Positions 5,412 to 5,463 of a stretch of DNA of 5,463 nt are shown one piece after another. The position numbers and the translations under genes are program-made. This stretch comes from Paracoccaceae bacterium (lineage in GTDB: Bacteria > Pseudomonadota > Alphaproteobacteria > Rhodobacterales > Rhodobacteraceae): contig SKKS01000408.1 in NCBI GenBank assembly GCA_007123625.1, positions 1 to 5,463 of the forward strand. The letters are read 5' to 3'. Each line of letters begins with the position of its first letter. Within the stretch, counting starts at the first letter, position 1. The notes under the pieces were generated by a model. The model saw only the letters and a list, made by a program, of their open reading frames with translations, ran no database searches and had not been told where the DNA came from.

Positions 5412-5463
5412 ATGTCAGCCCGTTGGAAAACCGACCGACCGATGTCCCGCCAAGCGTTCGACG
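5412..5463 (+). CDS. Possible 5' end of another gene (transposase suspected)
   Basis: An open frame starts at the ATG at 5412 and encodes MSARWKTDRPMSRQAFD up to the window edge. There is no clear Shine-Dalgarno; instead TTGCAG (5377..5382), 16 bases, and TATTGT (5399..5404) form a modest promoter whose start site would fall almost on the ATG, allowing a leaderless message. The short basic N-terminus reminds me of zinc-ribbon transposases of the IS1595 type, but 17 residues cannot establish this. It is supported mainly by position, after a gene that seems to end abnormally. Confidence 0.3.
   Translation, partial: MSARWKTDRPMSRQAFD

Overview
The window looks like chromosomal DNA from a GC-rich alphaproteobacterium, most likely of the Rhodobacterales (Roseobacter/Rhodobacter type). 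This is an inference from three things: the housekeeping genes (pyruvate kinase, a DUF1244 protein, L35 and L20), strong GC preference at third codon positions, and an acidic RTX-type protein of a kind common in marine roseobacters. No taxonomic marker was compared by computation.

Left part, minus strand (1 to about 2270): reading right to left come pyk (pyruvate kinase, last step of glycolysis/Entner-Doudoroff), a 75-residue two-helix membrane protein, then rpmI (ribosomal protein L35) and the start of rplT (L20), which runs off the left edge. A good sigma-70-like promoter (452..480) sits between the membrane protein and rpmI, so the ribosomal pair probably has its own transcript. infC, which heads this operon in E. 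coli and Bacillus, is not here.

Middle: a 239-bp divergent intergenic region (2268..2506) separates pyk from three tightly packed plus-strand genes. It holds a possible LacI-type operator and a short dyad. The three genes are a DUF1244 protein, a four-helix DUF5671 membrane protein, and a small membrane-anchored protein with four cysteines in its exported part. The second starts directly after the first stops, and the third overlaps the second by one base, so they should be co-transcribed and translationally coupled. None has an established role that can be read from sequence.

Right part (about 3856 to 5463): after a strikingly AT-rich gap there is a 477-codon acidic Gly/Asp-rich protein with RTX-like calcium-binding repeats. 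Its second half has much lower GC at third positions than its first half (29/60 versus 51/60 in sampled codons), and its reading frame ends in a tail that no longer looks like the rest of the protein. Just past its stop, at 5412, an open frame starts and runs off the window; it may be the 5' end of a transposase or other inserted gene. This right end is the accessory part of the window, and I read it as a mosaic, possibly interrupted, RTX gene. I found no tRNA, CRISPR array or complete mobile element.
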